Positions 41,092 through 51,500 of a stretch of 64,000 bases of DNA are shown in pieces. Positions within the stretch are counted from its first letter, which is position 1, and each line of letters begins with the position of its first letter. Under the pieces are notes generated by a model. The model was not told the DNA's origin, ran no database searches, and saw only the letters and a program-made list of their open reading frames with translations. Location: NCBI GenBank assembly GCA_002633025.1, contig NMRB01001126.1, positions 48,148 to 112,147 of the forward strand, read 5' to 3'. A program made the position numbers and the translations under genes. The DNA is from Notospermus geniculatus (lineage: Eukaryota > Nemertea > Pilidiophora > Heteronemertea > Lineidae).

Positions 41092-41270
41092 ATAAACCAG
41101 GTGTGACAGGAATCAACGTCCTAGGAAAAGTCCGCCAAACAATAGCCCGCTATTGTAAGGTTATATTCGAATGGTCATGGTCTCCATAGCCATATTGTAA
41201 TCCCTCCCTGAACAATAAGACCGGACTTTGATTCCAGGGGGACTTTGATCCCTGTTACCCACACCGTACC
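41092..41270 (+). repeat. Interspersed repeat, family 4, copy 2
   Basis: Plus-strand copy of the 38455-38640 repeat (ccaaacaatagcccgctatt, gaatggtcatggtctccat). It is 20 bases from the large foldback element at 41290. Confidence 0.75.
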
Positions 41271-41289
41271 TTCTAGTGTGTAACAGCTA

Positions 41290-41865
41290 AAGGGCTCCGC
41301 ACACTAGCGATTTTTCGAGCGATTTTCTGGGCGATCGGCCTTGCGACCAGGCCAGCGACTCAACATTTTTACCTTTTGGTCTCCTCTTTGCGGCAGATTG
41401 TTACGCGACTGAATTACACAATTTGGTCGCGCGGTGAGTCCCTCCGACTGGTCTCTTTACATAATCGCTTCAGTGATCGCTTCGTTGCAAACACATTCAC
41501 TTGCCGACTACATGAGCGACCAAGAAAGATCTGTGCGTGTTGAGCACGTGCACATTGTCAGGTGACCGGTGGAACGTTTCCTGATTGGCCAGTTTTACCG
41601 TCGGAAATAGTGGACAAAAGGACAATGCAAGACAGCGGCAACCAAGCGACCGAAAGTTCAACATGTTGAACTTTTGGTCGCTTGGCCCAGTCCACTGCTA
41701 CTGCGACCGTCTCCAGCAAAATAGTCGCCCCTTTGCGGATCGTCCTAGGAAATTGTCGCGTGCGACATAGCTCAGCGACTTCACAGGCGATTATCGCCTG
41801 CGACGTCGTAGTCGACAGTCGCCTCGCTGGTCGCCTCAATTTAGTCGCTAGTGTGCGGAGCCCTT
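41290..41865. mobile_element. Foldback/TIR element of about 576 bp, PIF/Harbinger-like ends
   Basis: Perfect 21-bp ends (aagggctccgcacactagcg inwards at 41290, its complement ending 41865). The unit is flanked by TAA on both sides, compatible with the 3-bp TWA target duplication of PIF/Harbinger elements. It is GC-rich with many gcgac/gtcgc repeats, and its centre (about 41637-41687) is itself palindromic around caacatgttg. No transposase, so non-autonomous. Confidence 0.75.
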
Positions 41866-42444
41866 AAGCGAATAAAAAACGACTTTTTTATAAAATGCAT
41901 TAATGATTATTGATTACCCAAATTTTTGCATGCAGTGTATTTGTCTTGGTTATTTTTATCAATTTGCGCAATTGTAGAAAGGAAATGAATAAGTGTCAAT
42001 CAATACACGACCAGGCTCAATTGTATTAAATTTTTAAACTATTCATTGGTATTCTTTGTTAACCTGGGGGACTGCTGTTCGATCATTTGTTCTGACGGCA
42101 AATCGAGCAGTTGATGAATAGTAATATACGTGCTTATCATCAGCGACATCCGTCCTGCGTCATGTAAAGACGAAAACATACAAAAAAACGTCGACAATAG
42201 GCCGACGTGATCAGACGCCCACTCCTTCACGTGTCACATGTATACACTCCCTGTCACACTGTGCAGCAGAGGTAGGCCTACATTCCTATAGACAGATCCT
42301 CTGCTGCTTGTCTTTTCTCCATCTCTTCTTTACCTATTTGCACCCATCAGCACAGTTTATTGTATTTCTTCCAAAATGAAATGTATATTTTATACGGAAC
42401 AATAAACTAATAAATTTGAAATTTGAATTTGAAATTTGTATATT

Positions 42445-42550
42445 GGATACAATGGCAAATGCGTTTACTTCAAGTTTTGTGGAACATTTACATTGGACCT
42501 CGCTGTGCAAATCTTAATTAAAAGCATTTGCTAACTTTTATAAAGATCAG
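42445..42550. mobile_element. Terminal inverted-repeat element, family 2, second copy
   Basis: Shares acattggacctcgctgtgca and aaaagcatttgctaactttt with the element at 7240-7348. The left arm (ggcaaatgcgttta) is shorter and more diverged. Confidence 0.7.
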
Positions 42551-42711
42551 CCAATATTTTTCAGGAACTGGTCGGGATACTTTCTGAGTTTTTGATACAA
42601 GGAACCCCTCACATAGCATTATATTTTGAGGCACCAAGCAGTGAGCCTAGAGCTTAAAATTATTTAGTTCCAAATCATTATGCGATAAATTTCCCCCTAA
42701 AGCTGAGAAAT

Positions 42712-42798
42712 TTGGCAGACGACATCGTACGAAGAGAAAGCGGTGACAAAGTCGGTTGTTTACATCAACCACGATACTAGATTTGCCAGTCTTGCGCA
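42712..42798 (-). promoter_or_regulatory. Conserved block 3' of Kv1 paralogue C
   Basis: Third copy of the block (tggcagacg, aaagcggtgaca, ggttgttt, cagtcttgcgca in order), more diverged in the middle, 1494 bases beyond the stop of C. Confidence 0.42.
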
Positions 42799-44291
42799 AT
42801 GTACGTACATGGTTGTTGTAATGCACGTCGTTATTAAAGATGAGCCAACGGGAAGAATATCAACACAGGGAGCGACATACTCATGGCACGGTGCGCCTGA
42901 CTGGGTAGAGATTAAGAAGTTGTTAACAAGATTTCTAAGACCGCAAGAGGCAGAATTTGAAAGGTTTCAATTAGTTATAGATTAATACGTGTACCTGAAG
43001 TATTATCTAAAGATTACAACTGAAATCTAGTACATTCCTACGATCCTTCGAGAGCCTTAAAAGGTGTTTTTGCCTATAGTCTAAAGCGGTGAATATTCAA
43101 TGCGTTGATATAATAGTTATCAATATATCATGTTCTAAATAGGGCAATGCAGTGTCTTGGTTAGAATGAAAGATAAAATGGCTAAATTGCAGTGAATCTA
43201 GTAAATGTTATATGTAAGTGAAATGTTTTCAATAATATTTTTACTTGTAACTTGTAATATTTGCATATTTGATTGATAAATAACTGCTAAATGGGTATTC
43301 ACGCTTGAATATTCATTCTTATAGGTCATAATGTTTGTCATGCACGCAAGTGACGAAGTCACTAATAATGGTAAACATGCCAACACCATTTGCGTGTCAA
43401 CCGGGAACCCTCCAGCCACCGCCGGTCAATACACACATTGTTCGCGTTCAAAAAGCAAAAAAATTACCCACAGGGTGAAGCTAGCGTGTGTTTCTATACC
43501 TTGACGTGCAACCATGAAAGTGACTTGCGAACATGTAAATGCCACAGACGAAAAAAAAAGTTTGAATAATACAACATCTGAAGGATATATAAACTTAAAA
43601 CAAACTTAAACCTCTACCTAAGATGAGTAATTATGTCTAATGTCAATGATAAATATATGATTGATAAGTATGGCTGAGCAACATTGTCAAAATGGTCTGA
43701 AGCCTGCCTCTACGTATAATTGTCATCCATTTTGCTTTACCAACAAACCACCACGTGACTATTTTGGTGCGTAGTAATCTGCTGAAGTTAGTTCCCAGAT
43801 CCGTGACTCCACCCTACATTGTATAGCTATGCCTGTTGCACTGGACCAGAGTAAAAACCGGAGAAAGTGACTTTTTTTGTCAGGTCTAAGGTAGACGTTT
43901 TGAGTCGTCGTCATGTCAACTGCACGTATAAGAAAACTGCATTGGACGGGGAAAATGTCTGCAGTGAATCCCCGGTTTGGGTTTCTTTGCTACAAAAGCT
44001 ATGTACTGTCCCCATGGAACTCCACTGCAGCTGTAGTAAGTATAGTGTATAAGTACAAGTGGAGGCAAAGCTCAACAAACAAGAGTGGGATATGGAGGCA
44101 AGCTACAACTAGGATAGTTTGGAGTCACTTCAGTTGAAACTATTAGGTACTGTTGTTGAACGAGAGGTAAAACTGCATGTCAGAATACTTTGGATGTCAA
44201 AACCCTAGAAGACGTTGGCGTAAGACGGCTTTTCAAAGACTGGAAAGACGCTGATTGTGCTAGAATAAGACCTATATGTACATACCAGGGG

Positions 44292-45101
44292 TTAATGGCT
44301 GCGTCCACGGCCTGTTTTGTGGGTGTAGAATTTGTTGAAGTTTTCAGTAATGATAGGTACGGGGATGGCCAGAGTAAGCACGCCAGCTAAAGCACAAAGA
44401 GAACCGACGAGCTTACCCCACGGGCCTTCCGGGTACTTGTCACCGTATCCAACAGTGGTCATGGTTATCACCGCCCACCAAAACCCATCCGGAATGCTTT
44501 CAATCTTTGAATTTTCCGTCCCAACTTCACAATAGTAGATTGCACTTGAAAAAACAAGGATGCAAACCATTAAAGCAACGAGGAAGAGTCCAAGGCCCTC
44601 CGCACTGGCCTTGAAAGTTAACACCAGAACTTGTAATCCAGCCGAATGTTTGGTTAATTTGAATATTCTGACAAGACGTATGACCCTAAGGAATGCAAGC
44701 GAAGCGCTAGATTTTGCCCGCTCGCAGCTGAAGCTTATAAGCACATTACCTAACGTGACATAGTAGGGTACAACCGCCATGATATCCACGATGTTTTTGA
44801 AATCCTTGAAGAATCTGATTTTACCAGGGCACGATATGAAGCGAATGACTGCCTCCAAAGTGAACCAAGCTGTGCATATGGTTTCAATGATGAAAAAGGG
44901 ATCAAGGAAGTTGGGACTTTCTCCTTCAACGCAATGCGTAGTTGCAAAAACAGGCAAGGTTTCCACACAGAAAAGGATGATAGAGATAACTGTGAATATC
45001 ACAGATAGAATAGCTATGATGAAGGCTGCGCTAGAAGTTTCAGGGTACTCAAAAAGCATCCAAACTGTTTTCATAGCTTCGTTTGTTGGCAACACGATAT
45101 G
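44292..45101 (-). CDS. Kv1-type K+ channel, paralogue C, 5' part missing at an assembly join
   Basis: This covers the end of the T1-S1 linker through S6 and the stop: HIVLPTNEAMKTVWMLFEYPETS, S1, S2, S3, an S4 identical in protein to paralogue A (SLAFLRVIRLVRIFKLTK), S5, filter TVGYGD, S6 with PVP, and a C-terminus ending RGRSH. A tyrosine follows GYGDK, as in paralogue B. Its 5' boundary is the single N at 45102; immediately beyond is a LINE tail in the opposite sense. The frame stays open into that LINE by accident, so the first 20 codons of the long open frame are not channel sequence. Loss of the N-terminus is more likely an assembly join than a biological truncation, because the breakpoint is exactly the N. 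Every visible channel motif is intact, so I do not call it a pseudogene. GTATGT lies 6 bases past the stop. Confidence 0.88.
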   Translation of the reverse strand, partial: HIVLPTNEAMKTVWMLFEYPETSSAAFIIAILSVIFTVISIILFCVETLPVFATTHCVEGESPNFLDPFFIIETICTAWFTLEAVIRFISCPGKIRFFKDFKNIVDIMAVVPYYVTLGNVLISFSCERAKSSASLAFLRVIRLVRIFKLTKHSAGLQVLVLTFKASAEGLGLFLVALMVCILVFSSAIYYCEVGTENSKIESIPDGFWWAVITMTTVGYGDKYPEGPWGKLVGSLCALAGVLTLAIPVPIITENFNKFYTHKTGRGRSH

Positions 45102-45102
45102 N

Positions 45103-45333
45103 TTGGGGCCCAAACTCTGGAACGAGCTGCCTTGTGCTCTGCGCGCCGCCTCGAGCAAACACACTTTTAAGAAAAACCTTAAAACTTACATTTTTAAGAA
45201 AACGTTTCACTGATTTACTTGTACATATATGTTTTATTCTTGTCTCACTTATGTCCAGTGCTTAGAAAATGTTTTACCATTAATTAATGTAGCACTTTTA
45301 ATCTAAATAAATTATTATTATTATTATTATTAT
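45103..45333 (+). mobile_element. 3' end of a CR1/L2-type LINE
   Basis: From 45103 the frame reads LGPKLWNELPCALRAASSKH then FKKNLKTYIFKKTF and a stop at 45211-45213. The GP.LWN.LP..LR.A.S...F...LKTY.F pattern is the usual C-terminal tail of the reverse transcriptase ORF in these elements. A short 3' UTR and an (ATT)n tail (about 45309-45333) follow, also typical. The 5' side is cut by the N at 45102, where it meets Kv1 paralogue C. Confidence 0.75.
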
Positions 45334-45408
45334 CTGTGTTAACTGGTGATTCACAAAATATCTTTACGTCATTTCATTTTTTCTTGTCCACAAAATGACG
45401 GTTGTGAG

Positions 45409-45544
45409 ACAGATGATGTACTCCAACGGTACACGAGGGAGTGGGGGCAAGAACTAGCCCGATGTGCCAACTTTGGTAAAAAGATTGGCGATATAAAAGC
45501 TGAACAGAACATGGCCACCAGACTTGCAGATGTACAGGAAAAAG
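45409..45544 (+). CDS. Possible internal coding exon, product unknown
   Basis: In one frame this reads TDDVLQRYTREWGQELARCA followed by a charged helical stretch ending DVQEK. It ends at a usable donor (aaag then gtttgt at 45545). A T-rich tract (tttcattttttcttgtcc) lies about 20 bases upstream of the AG at 45407-45408. Codon choice and composition look protein-like, but it is short, I recognise no family, and no partner exon was found nearby. It could be chance. Confidence 0.22.
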
Positions 45545-45559
45545 GTTTGTAAAAACACA

Positions 45560-48500
45560 CGCTGTGCAGCGTAATCCAGGGAGAGTACATGTAAAAAAAT
45601 CCTATGATATTTCTGTCAGTTCCGACCTATTCTCTTCTATGTGGGAGGTATGTTTTCCATATCAGTTGTCGCATTAGATTTTCATTCCTCCAGCGATTTT
45701 AGATTAAAGTCACTTTTTTAGTTATAACTCTCTTGAGGTTGCCGCCAGTGTTAGTGCGCTGAATGGTAAATAAATTCAGTCTGTTATATGTACTTTGCAG
45801 AATTATAATAAGTTAAAGGATAAAATGCATTCGGCAGCAATATTGGTTCGGTTTTCAGAGGTTTGTACCAATTTGTTCCTTTTCCTTTTCTGGCGGATGG
45901 GTTGATGCAAATATGGCTTGAGCACTGCAACATGGCTTTTGGAAAGGAAGTATTGGGTGTTTATACTGTTTACATTAAAAAACAGGTTTTTTCAGTTTTT
46001 AAAAAAAATGAAGATGGACATCGTGATATCTTCATTGTCATTAATGGTTACTTTGAAAGGCGCTTGTCGGCCGCCGCCAGCAACAGTGGGAGATGTACAC
46101 TCCACGAAGAGCGACAGTCTCCATGCAAACTCCTAATGTTCATGCAAGTAATGTACCGTAGACAACCATTTTGCGCCTTTTCTCTACGATTACCAGACAA
46201 AATGATATGGGACTTGCATTCTAATTGTCTGATTGATTCAGACAGCCGAGGCGGTCGGATTCTCATCTCTTTTCGTCTGGGCCAATCGATTAGTACCATG
46301 TTTCATAAATCTCAGAACATGCGAGAAAACACAGTAATTTAATAATCACTATGCGCTGTTCTATGAGCATGTATGTGTATAGATTTAGAGCAGGGTTAGT
46401 CGGCATAATGATGGTATTCATGATCCATCAAAAAAGCCTAGGGTACAATTTGGATGGAACGCGAATAAAGTGGCGTAACACTGGAATGCGGGTGTAGGTG
46501 TGTTACCACCTGTTGACAAAAATAATTTGACCTGTCACAATGTAATATAAATTTTTGATGAATATTTTGTTATATCATTATTAAATTTGGAGCTACCCTG
46601 CATTTCAAGGCACTGACAGCTGACTGGACGGCAAAGCTTTGGATCGGCCAATTGGAATCCACAGGTTGTGGTCACGCGATGATGAAAAGTACAATCGCAT
46701 TCAACGTTCCATTTCAACACAGAGATCTTTATTTTCCCTTCATCTCTGGAACAATCCTTCTAATTTCACTGTCATCTCATTGTCTACTCATCAAGCCTAC
46801 GGGGTGGCTCCTGCCAACACAACAACTTCGATTCCCAGGACATGCAGGCCTAGTGAACAGGATGACCATTTGTAATCAATTCTGCTCACGTTCAATGATT
46901 GAGAGCAATCTTCCTGGACAATAAAGCCAGCTGCAGAGGCTTATCGTCTGCTCTGAATGACCTTGGCCAGTTCTTTGTCCATTTGACAGTAATTCAACGA
47001 CTTAATGTTATGATCTAAATCAATGAATGGAGCGACTCGATGACTGATGGCGAGGCCGCAAAAATGACGTCACTTCCTGTTTACGAATGTCCGCATTGAA
47101 ACGTTGCGGCTCATTTGAAGTATTTCACTGCTCAATAAGGCTTGGCCTCTTCTGAAGAGCATATGTACACACTCCTTTCATTCACACCTCGCTAACTGTG
47201 ACACCAGACTCGAAAAACCAATCGAAGCCAAAGAATCGATAGAAGCAATATCCTCTAAATGCCGTTTCAATTGGGTAATCCCATCTCATTCAATTATTGT
47301 CATTGTGGCCTGTGTTTTTCCAGCGCCGAGAATCCGATTCATCAACCATTTTCACGGAAAAGAATACCGCGAATTGGTAAATGACGACTCCGTCCGGTTC
47401 ATCATGTGGCGTGACGAATCTCAACGGACCTTTTTAGCACCGCACAACACAAGCCAGATGCAACCACTCTGACAAAATGCTTGTTTCTTTAGCATCTCTA
47501 GCCCGAGCAGAGGACTTGGACGACGAACAGGACGGCCCCGACTCCAATTATACTGATACAGTTAGCGGGAACCAGACCATTCTCCTCACAAACCGCATCA
47601 GGACATCTACCCGGTAAATGTTGTTGACCAACGGCGAGTCAAGGGGACCAATATTTGTACACTGATTTATACGTCATTAGTAATGAAGTCTCATCGTCTG
47701 ATCTCAAGAGAGGACGGTCAACGAATAGGACTAAATTGGCCCAATCATCTCAGTGGCGTGATCTGGCCGTGCGCTAATTGTCCTAAACCCAAGGTGCCAT
47801 GAGCGGATGAATATACCAAGTTGATGTCAACATGATCATTATATTGTCAATTATTTGCCGTGTGTGGAATACATGATGAGTGGTCAAACGTCACTTCACA
47901 AGAGTAAGCAATGTGTCTGGATGATTTTGACCAACGAGTTCTAAATCCTGCCGAAAAAGCGACTTTTTGATTGGTCGGCGACAAACAATAGAACGCTGGC
48001 CAGGGTAAGGAAGCTTGAAAGCGCTCTAGCGACAAAAAGAGAACCACAGAAAACCCCCTGATTGGAATTGGAAGGTAAAAGAGCGGAAGAGCGACATTTC
48101 GGACTGGTCGGCGAGATTGAAACGTCGGCCGAAGGAAATAAAGCAAGTTTCGACATGCTGAAGACATCGTTCTCTTGTCCAGCCCTCTGGCGACAAGATA
48201 TAGAACCAAACTGCTTCGTCGTGTCGATTCCAATTCTAAAGACAGACAGAAGAATTGATTGTAGACCAGCAGCAGACGATAAACCAGGAGTGAAGACTCT
48301 CAGATGAGTCATTTCGAGGTATGGAGGAACGTTGGCCAAAATCCTGCTCAGCAATCGACAGCAACTAACCCCACCGCAGTAGCTCACCTCAAACTCAGGA
48401 CTCAAGGAATTTACGATAAAGATCGTCCGAGTGAGGCCAAATAATCACGACATGCAGGAACAGGATCTTGCAGCGTGTAGTATTATGGCTTCCAACTAAA

Positions 48501-51500
48501 TTACCGCAAGATCATGAAATGTCACAACTTGGGTCAGATTACTGCATTGTCAAGTGGGTAAATGGAATATCACCGACGTACGTCGCTCCTTTCTAAAGCA
48601 AGGTTAATTCACTGGCATACGGATCCGATCCGTTTCCTGTCCGTTTGCCCCTAGTTTTCCGGATACAACGCTGAAGTCCATTTGATAGATTTTTTACGGA
48701 CCTGAACCGGACCAATTCCGTGTGCCAATGAACCTTGCTTAACGCTGATGATTTGACCATGCGCATCCGTTGGCCTGATGAGGACCCTTTCAGGGATACA
48801 GTGGTTCGCCATTCACCTCCCTCAAATCTCATCTTTGGGGTTCCTTGGGCGGCTCCGCTTGCTGGTCCCTGTCTAAATTTTCACACCACCCAGGATAATG
48901 CAACCCAGTCCAACGGGTAACTTTGCCTCGGGAGGCGAGAACATCCCTTTGTAGGACACCCTGTTGCAACCCTGTCTGAGTCTATGACTTGCATTTGGGT
49001 TTGCGGATGGTTGTCAAAGCGTTATCTGTGAGCGACAACGCGGCAGCGATTTACAGCCCTCAGTTCACAACGGATGCATCCTTGATATTTGTGACTTACG
49101 ATCACTTCTCCATTTTCCAGTGATATAATAATGGTAACTTCCATTATGGCATACATTGAAGCAAGTGATTATTTTCGAACCCGACTGTACATATAAAATT
49201 CTGGACCCGAATGATGAATTATTTTGTAACTTTTGTATCAATCATATGAATACAAGATTCAATTATAGACGAACAACTAGGATGTCAATGGGATGCTATT
49301 AAGATATGATTTCAGCGTTGATGCCACTGCCATAGATTAGGAAAGATACATGAAACGTCACGATCGAGGCCGTGGTGAAAATTGGAAAATGTCGTAATCA
49401 AAATTACCCGAATTTCATTATGTCATCACAACTGACGGAAGGATTCAAGGCGAGGAAGATGACCTTGTCCCAAACAGAAGACATACGAACATGAACCTTC
49501 TGTTGGTAGATCCTAATACTCGGCCTAGCCTATAGGCTAGATGTAAATGCAGACTACACATAATCGGCAGCGTGGAGACTTGGGTACGGCGTCGCGACGG
49601 ATCTTTTTGTCTGTGAAAAATCCACGAGAGAGTTGAAAACAAAACAGGCCGAAATATCAAATGAATTATTGAATTTACTCCACGATTATTTTCCTTAACT
49701 GGATCTCCCCATTTCAATTTAAGTCGATCACTCTTTTTTAGAATGTGACAGAAATCCGCCTCAACGAAGCCGGTGCAGGAGCAGCATGAAGCATTGCTTT
49801 GCCGAGGAGCTTCTGAGCCACCGCCTGCTTGCCTTAATGCAGTTTTGATTACTGCACCAAGGAAGTAATTTTGGCGAGAAAGCTTTAGTTTTACCACTGG
49901 GAGAAATAAGCTGCTTGAAGCTGATGCCCGTTTTTCCAGTATAGCTCTCGGATTTTCAGGTGCACATCCTTTTAAGAACGTTGAGTATCAGCAGCAAAAG
50001 TGGTTATTATTTCAACTCCCAGTTGACAGATTTGGTTACATTGGGAGTCAACACTACCACTGTGCAGTTGTAGGCCTACACCATGTACACATGCATGCAC
50101 AACACATTACACAACCAAGTACTTATTTCCAAACGATATTTCACCACTTGTAGGCCTGGCCCCCTGATTGTTGACTTACCTTGCTAATAAATTGTGCTTC
50201 CAAAGTTGACAGATAAAGCAAGCTGACTCCATCCTTACAGTAGCTCACCAGAAAGTGTGTGGGGCTTGTTTTTCATTTCACTGGTTTGACTGTTGAGTTT
50301 TGGTACACTATAGGACTAGGATCAGGCTCATGGTCTAGGCCCAGTTTTGGTGCACTAGGATCAGGCTCAAGATCTAGGCCTAACCTTCCCTCAAGTCAAA
50401 AGGCCTAGTAACACTTGAATCTACAGCCAAGCTCACCATGTACCGTAACTTGCACAGCATGAATCAACTGGTGCTCCCCATCAGGGCCTACAATGCAAAG
50501 GGTCAGACAGATCATAGAGTGAGAATAAATTATTCAAAATGTTCTTACCAGTTTCCACATGTCTTCAGTGAGGACTTAAATCTTCAGGCCACTTTGACAT
50601 TCTGTTGTAACTGTATCACAACTCCAATTCAGTTAACACCGCTTGGTTTCTTTGGAGCAGGACTAAGTTACAGAGCAGATTATCTCGGTGGCCACAAGGC
50701 TTGTCTCACCTCACCAAATCTGCAGCATGAATCTGGAATGAAGAATACGGTACGACTTGTTACTGATCCATGTCAAAATGGATTAGAGGGCCTAAAAAGT
50801 CATGACAGTAGTTTTAACCAGCAATTTCACTGCACCAACGAAATGGATGCGCCGCCGAGTACACTGAAGCCGAGACGTTGTCATTTGTACATGAAACAGT
50901 GTATCCCAATAGAGCAGTCATTGTTGATCGCTGGACGCAACAGGTTTTTCATTGGCGTTTTATATTAACTTTTGCGCTGAGTTTCAAATTAGAATTCCGC
51001 CCAGGGACTCACTATCGGTGCAATTTCCAGAAAACGGACTTCATGAACCCTTCAAATGGTATACCTCGAGGAATTTGCAGTGTTTTTTTTTACATCAGAA
51101 ACGGTGTTCACGATGCCTGCATCGAAACTCAGTCTACTCTTGCCGCCGGCGGGCCGGTTAGACCAAACTAGGTCCATCATTAAAACAGGTCTAGTGAAGT
51201 CAAAATGAAGTCTTTGGCCCGTAGCAAAGACAAATTGACATTGCCTACACGTTCGCATTGAATTCTGCGAATTTACCTGCCTGCAATCAGCTAAAAATTG
51301 GGGGGTTTTCAGGGCACCGCGGCATGAGGACGCTGGCTGCTTCGCGCGTCTGCCATCCCGCAAGTGGGCTATTCTTGATTTTGAAGCACGCCAATGAGTC
51401 ACGTGATCGTGTCTGCATTGATTACGTCACATTTAGCGGTCTCACGATACTGCATGCATGGTTACGTCAGTTTGGAAACGGGGGTTGTGATTTACCCGCC

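Larger units (their letters stand above)
33041..44291. other. Intergenic DNA between Kv1 paralogues B and C
   Basis: About 11 kb with the listed foldback elements, tandem duplications, family 4 repeats and the conserved 3' block, but no supported gene. A single N sits at 34016. Confidence 0.55.

Noticed and set aside
45102-45164. N-terminal extension of paralogue C beginning MCLLEAARR
   Set aside because: This is the antisense of the LINE reverse transcriptase tail read through the single N.
45863-46342. Frame of 159 codons
   Set aside because: AT-rich, no motif, no flanking splice signals.
47847-48405. Two overlapping frames of 128 and 154 codons
   Set aside because: They overlap in different frames on one strand with no protein-like pattern; probably a stop-poor patch.
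50438-50968. Frame of 176 codons
   Set aside because: No recognisable domain, mixed composition and no splice or start context; long for chance but not supported.
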